Positions 31,502 through 33,983 of a DNA stretch of 33,983 nt are shown piece by piece. The first letter of the stretch is position 1; each line of letters starts with the position of its first letter. The position numbers and the translations under genes were made by a program. Under the pieces are notes generated by a model. It saw only the letters and a list, made by a program, of their open reading frames with translations, made no database searches and had not been told where the DNA came from. The stretch comes from Verrucomicrobiota bacterium (GTDB taxonomy: Bacteria > Verrucomicrobiota > Verrucomicrobiia > Limisphaerales > JACRJZ01), in assembly GCA_016219875.1 (NCBI GenBank), contig JACRJZ010000092.1, forward strand, positions 1-33,983. Reading direction: 5' to 3'.

Positions 31502-32660
31502 ACATCCCGCGAGAGAGGATCTCCATCGACAGCACGGCGTATGAGGTCACCAAGACCGGGTCATTCTCCCACCAGCGGCCGTTGTCGTTGACCCAGGAGC
31601 CGTCTTTCCGCTGGAGGTTGAGGAGGCGTTCGCCGAGGGCTTTTCGCCAAGCCACCTTCCGTCCGTCAGCGAGTTCGAGTTCGTTCACGCCGTAAGCACT
31701 CAGGGCTTTGGCCATCGTGTGGAAGTAGAAGTACAGCCCCTGCGCGCCCATCGCGGGATTTTCCTCCAACGTGTAGTTTCGGCGCAGCCAGTCGAACACG
31801 GCCACGACGCGGGGATCGTTGCGGCTCAGATTGGCGTAGATGTAGCTCAGCAGCCCGCCATAGCTGATGCTGCCGTAGGAACGCAGCGCCACGCGGCCCG
31901 TCGATGCGTTGGTCGCGCCGCCCGCCATGCTGTGGCCGGGATAATAGATGAACCCGCCTTTGTTCGCCGGATCGTCCGAGGCCCAGCTCTGCGGATTGTG
32001 GCCGGGCAGGTTCTGACAGTTTTGGAGAAAGCGGATGGCGGCGGCCCAGTTCAAGTCGCGGCCCGCCTCCGGGCCGGTGTCCCGCGCCAAATGCCGGCTG
32101 TGGTAAAGCGCCTCCAGCGCCTGCAGCGTGTTGCCCATGTCCGAGTGATCGTAATGCGTGCCGTAGCCGATGCCACCGTCGAACGGCGTGTCGAGTTTGC
32201 CTTTCTCGCCGAAATCACCTTGAAGGCTCACCAAGAATTGCCGCGCGCGACGGATCGTCGTGTCGTATTCCGGTTTGTTGGCGGCCAGCAGCGCCATCAT
32301 CGACAGCGAAGTGTTGTAGGTGACGAGGTTGCTCCGGTGAATGCCGCCGTCGGGCTGGACGCAACTCAGCACGTAGCCGTAGCCGCGCTTGAACCATGCC
32401 GGCTCGGCGCGCCGGGAGCGGGTGGACGGATCGCCCTCAAACGCCATCAAGGCCAGGGCGGCGACGGCCGGGTGATCGGGCGTGGACCACCAGCCGTTGG
32501 AATTTTGGTTGGCCTGCAGCCACGACAAGCCCCGGTCGATCGCATGTTGCATTTCGTTGCGAAAGGAGATGTCGGCCTGACTCCGTGGCGGCGAGGGGTT
32601 CAACTCCGCGGCTGAGACGGAAGAAAGCACTCCGACGGCGACGAAGACCGACGCACTCAT
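31500..32660 (-). CDS. Secreted prenyltransferase/squalene-cyclase-like alpha-alpha barrel protein
   Basis: The 386-residue product from the ATG at 32660 begins MSASVFVAVGVLSSVSAAEL, a short signal peptide. A TTG at 32678 would add MRCFVR, giving a better positive n-region. Repeats of QW/prenyltransferase type are visible: LSWLQANQNSNGWWSTPDHP, YGYVLSCVQPDGGIHRSNLV, RFLQNCQNLPGH and NLQRKDGSWVNDNGRWWEND. These are the paired-helix units of the terpenoid cyclase/prenyltransferase superfamily (alpha-alpha toroid). No clear cyclase DXDD motif was noticed, so catalysis is unproven; similar secreted proteins in this phylum are of unknown role. The longer open frame upstream runs through repeat DNA and is not coding. 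Confidence 0.85.
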   Translation of the reverse strand: MSASVFVAVGVLSSVSAAELNPSPPRSQADISFRNEMQHAIDRGLSWLQANQNSNGWWSTPDHPAVAALALMAFEGDPSTRSRRAEPAWFKRGYGYVLSCVQPDGGIHRSNLVTYNTSLSMMALLAANKPEYDTTIRRARQFLVSLQGDFGEKGKLDTPFDGGIGYGTHYDHSDMGNTLQALEALYHSRHLARDTGPEAGRDLNWAAAIRFLQNCQNLPGHNPQSWASDDPANKGGFIYYPGHSMAGGATNASTGRVALRSYGSISYGGLLSYIYANLSRNDPRVVAVFDWLRRNYTLEENPAMGAQGLYFYFHTMAKALSAYGVNELELADGRKVAWRKALGERLLNLQRKDGSWVNDNGRWWENDPVLVTSYAVLSMEILSRGM

Positions 32661-32761
32661 TCTGACAAAACACCGCAAGAGAACTAGACCTGAACTCCCC
32701 TTCGTCCAGTTGAAATCCCGTGAAAGTTGGCTGCAACTCTCGCCCACCTCGCTGCCCACGG

Positions 32762-33093
32762 AACCCTCACCCTGGCCCTCTCCCGTCCGACGGGAGAGGG
32801 AACCCGCAAGGACGCGCCTCGCAAATCCCAACGCCCAAGTGCCAGCCCACGTGTCCAAACGTCCTCCCTCTCCCATCGGACGGGAGTATGTGTTTAGCGT
32901 AGCGCAGGCTTCCCAGCCTGCCGTATCGCAGGTTTTCAACCTGCGGGACGTTGCCGGGCGAAGGCGGGGATGAACTCGGCGTGTTTCTGAACTGGCCACG
33001 CCCTGCCGACTGCAAGTCGGCGATACGGCAGGCTGGAAAGCCTGCGCTACGACGCTCAACACATACGGATGGGAGAGGGCCGGGGTGAGGGTT
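32762..33093. repeat. Composite nested inverted repeat in the intergenic gap
   Basis: The outer arms 32762-32784 and 33071-33093 match at 22 of 23 positions (AACCCTCACCCTGGCCCTCT...). The inner arms 32899-32929 and 33020-33050 match at 30 of 31 and belong to the same family as 29966-30104. A local perfect palindrome with 12-bp arms spans 32776-32800 (CCCTCTCCCGTC, one base, GACGGGAGAGGG). The gap 32679-33167 holds nothing else. Confidence 0.85.
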
Positions 33094-33167
33094 CTCGGTC
33101 CAGGCCTCTGCCAAGTCAGACCTTCGGGTTTCAAGTTACGGCTTGCGAGAAAAGCATTCATGGTTGG

Positions 33168-33983
33168 CTACTTCTTCGGTCGTTCTTCGAGCTTGATCGT
33201 GACCTGCAATGGCGTGTTGGCCGGTGGCAGGCTGTTCGTGTTGACGGTCCAGATGCGATCGTTGTCGTGCCCTGGCCCGATGTAGTTGACCAACGCGACG
33301 GGATCAGTGATCAATGAAACCAGCGAACCCTCGGCCTGCGCCAGAAAGTTCCCGTCCGCGATCAACGAGCCGTTGTACACCCAGTTTCCGCTGGCCATGA
33401 CGGAACCTGTGGCTTGATTGAAGACGAGTTCTTCTGCCGCGCGGGTGATCGCTTTGTCGCCCGCCCGCCAACTCACCGCAAGGCTGATCTTGCCGCCAGC
33501 GACAGGCTTCCCCGTCGGATTGACGACGGTGGATTGCCGTGAGGCCGATGGATCGTTGGTCCAGCAGTCGCGCGCTCCAAGCAGCAGCATCACGACGTGA
33601 ATGTCGCTGGGCGGAGCCTCCGTTCGCAGGATGCTTTCATGGGTCTTGCCGTAGGCCGTCACCAGGAAATACTCCATCGGCCCCTGGCTGAGATTCAGGA
33701 CCGCGGGGAAACTCACGCTGCGCTGCCGCCGGTCGATCTCCACTCGTCCCAATCCGAGAACTCCCGGGCGGACTTCCTTGATCGGCGGACGATTGGAGGA
33801 GTCCAGCCCGGACCCCGGCCACGGCGTTGCCGCTGCGACGACGCCAACCAGCCAGAATGCGACGACGCACGAGCCAATCGCAAAGGCCCGCGACCGTAGC
33901 GGCGTCTCGGCAGAGCGCCGCCATCTCCTTTGCCTTTCGCCTTTCGCCTTTCGTCCTGCAAGGCGGCGCTCTGCCGAGACGCC
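33168..33983 (-). CDS. YdjY-type secreted protein, 5' end uncertain or beyond window
   Basis: The core from the TTG at 33752 has 194 residues: GRVEIDRRQRSVSFPAVLNL, then GPMEYFLVTAYGKTHESIL, then HVVMLLLGARDCW, as in YdjY-like proteins. The same frame stays open upstream, giving an apparent signal peptide (AFAIGSCVVAFWLVGVVAAA, around 33896-33837). Before it comes repeat-encoded RRSAETPLRSR, and the frame is open to the window edge with no ATG, GTG or TTG before the signal. The true start may thus lie outside the window. Function of the family is unknown. It lies upstream of the prenyltransferase-like gene, separated by the composite repeat, and is probably exported. Confidence 0.75.
   Translation of the reverse strand, partial: GVSAERRLAGRKAKGERQRRWRRSAETPLRSRAFAIGSCVVAFWLVGVVAAATPWPGSGLDSSNRPPIKEVRPGVLGLGRVEIDRRQRSVSFPAVLNLSQGPMEYFLVTAYGKTHESILRTEAPPSDIHVVMLLLGARDCWTNDPSASRQSTVVNPTGKPVAGGKISLAVSWRAGDKAITRAAEELVFNQATGSVMASGNWVYNGSLIADGNFLAQAEGSLVSLITDPVALVNYIGPGHDNDRIWTVNTNSLPPANTPLQVTIKLEERPKK
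33895..33983. repeat. 22-bp perfect inverted repeat with CTTTCGC microrepeat loop
   Basis: The arms GGCGTCTCGGCAGAGCGCCG(CC) at 33901-33922 and its exact complement at 33962-33983 enclose a loop with CCTTTCG units repeated three times. The right arm ends exactly at the window end, so the element may extend further. A single related copy lies at 3851-3884. Confidence 0.85.

Noticed and set aside
32661..33161. N-terminal extension of the prenyltransferase-like protein
   Set aside because: The sequence is the composite inverted repeat; a signal peptide begins at 32660-32678.
1..33983. CRISPR array
   Set aside because: No series of equal direct repeats with regular unique spacers was seen; all repeats found are inverted, coding or in pairs.

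Overview
The window looks like a piece of a GC-rich chromosome from the phylum Verrucomicrobiota, probably a Pedosphaera/Limisphaerales-type bacterium. The basis is the combination of families (giant secreted YD-repeat protein, prenyltransferase/squalene-cyclase-like secreted protein, YdjY-type protein, TatA/TatC pair with an enlarged TatC loop) and the abundance of long-armed intergenic inverted repeats that sometimes run into genes. The assignment is an inference, because no rRNA or marker phylogeny is available here.

Left part (1-4.3 kb) is accessory DNA. Two small plus-strand genes overlap by ATGA (120-724). A run of five closely packed hairpins (844-966) has no gene. A minus-strand operon of four small genes around a short RadC follows (2389 down to 1062), with a near-consensus ParB parS palindrome just upstream of its first gene. 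About 1.5 kb of mostly non-coding, probably decayed DNA follows, then a minimal AraC-type HTH protein.

The centre (4369-22542) is one 5,833-residue secreted mosaic gene followed after 3 nt by a helical-repeat gene. The giant protein carries a signal peptide, a beta-helix, LamG, CHB_HEX, Ig, vWA, PKD, propeller-like and cadherin-like modules, then a YD/Rhs shell ending in the Rhs core motif and an AT-richer C-terminal tip. The layout matches a polymorphic toxin with its immunity gene. Downstream are a hairpin, a decayed primase-like fragment and a tRNA-Leu(CAA) gene cut off after the anticodon loop. That set suggests the edge of an integrated element.

The right part (23.4-34 kb) is more ordinary. 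A tightly coupled minus-strand operon runs 27553 to 23446: secreted Pro/Ala-rich protein, TPR protein, small helical FlgN-like protein, NtrC-type sigma-54 activator. Next come tatA-tatC (minus), a secreted single-domain rhodanese (plus), aroC (minus), tRNA-Pro(UGG) (plus), a secreted prenyltransferase/squalene-cyclase-like protein and a YdjY-type protein (both minus). Four families of long-armed inverted repeats fill the gaps, and two of them reach into the 5' ends of secreted-protein genes.

No CRISPR array, complete insertion sequence, integrase or rRNA gene was seen.
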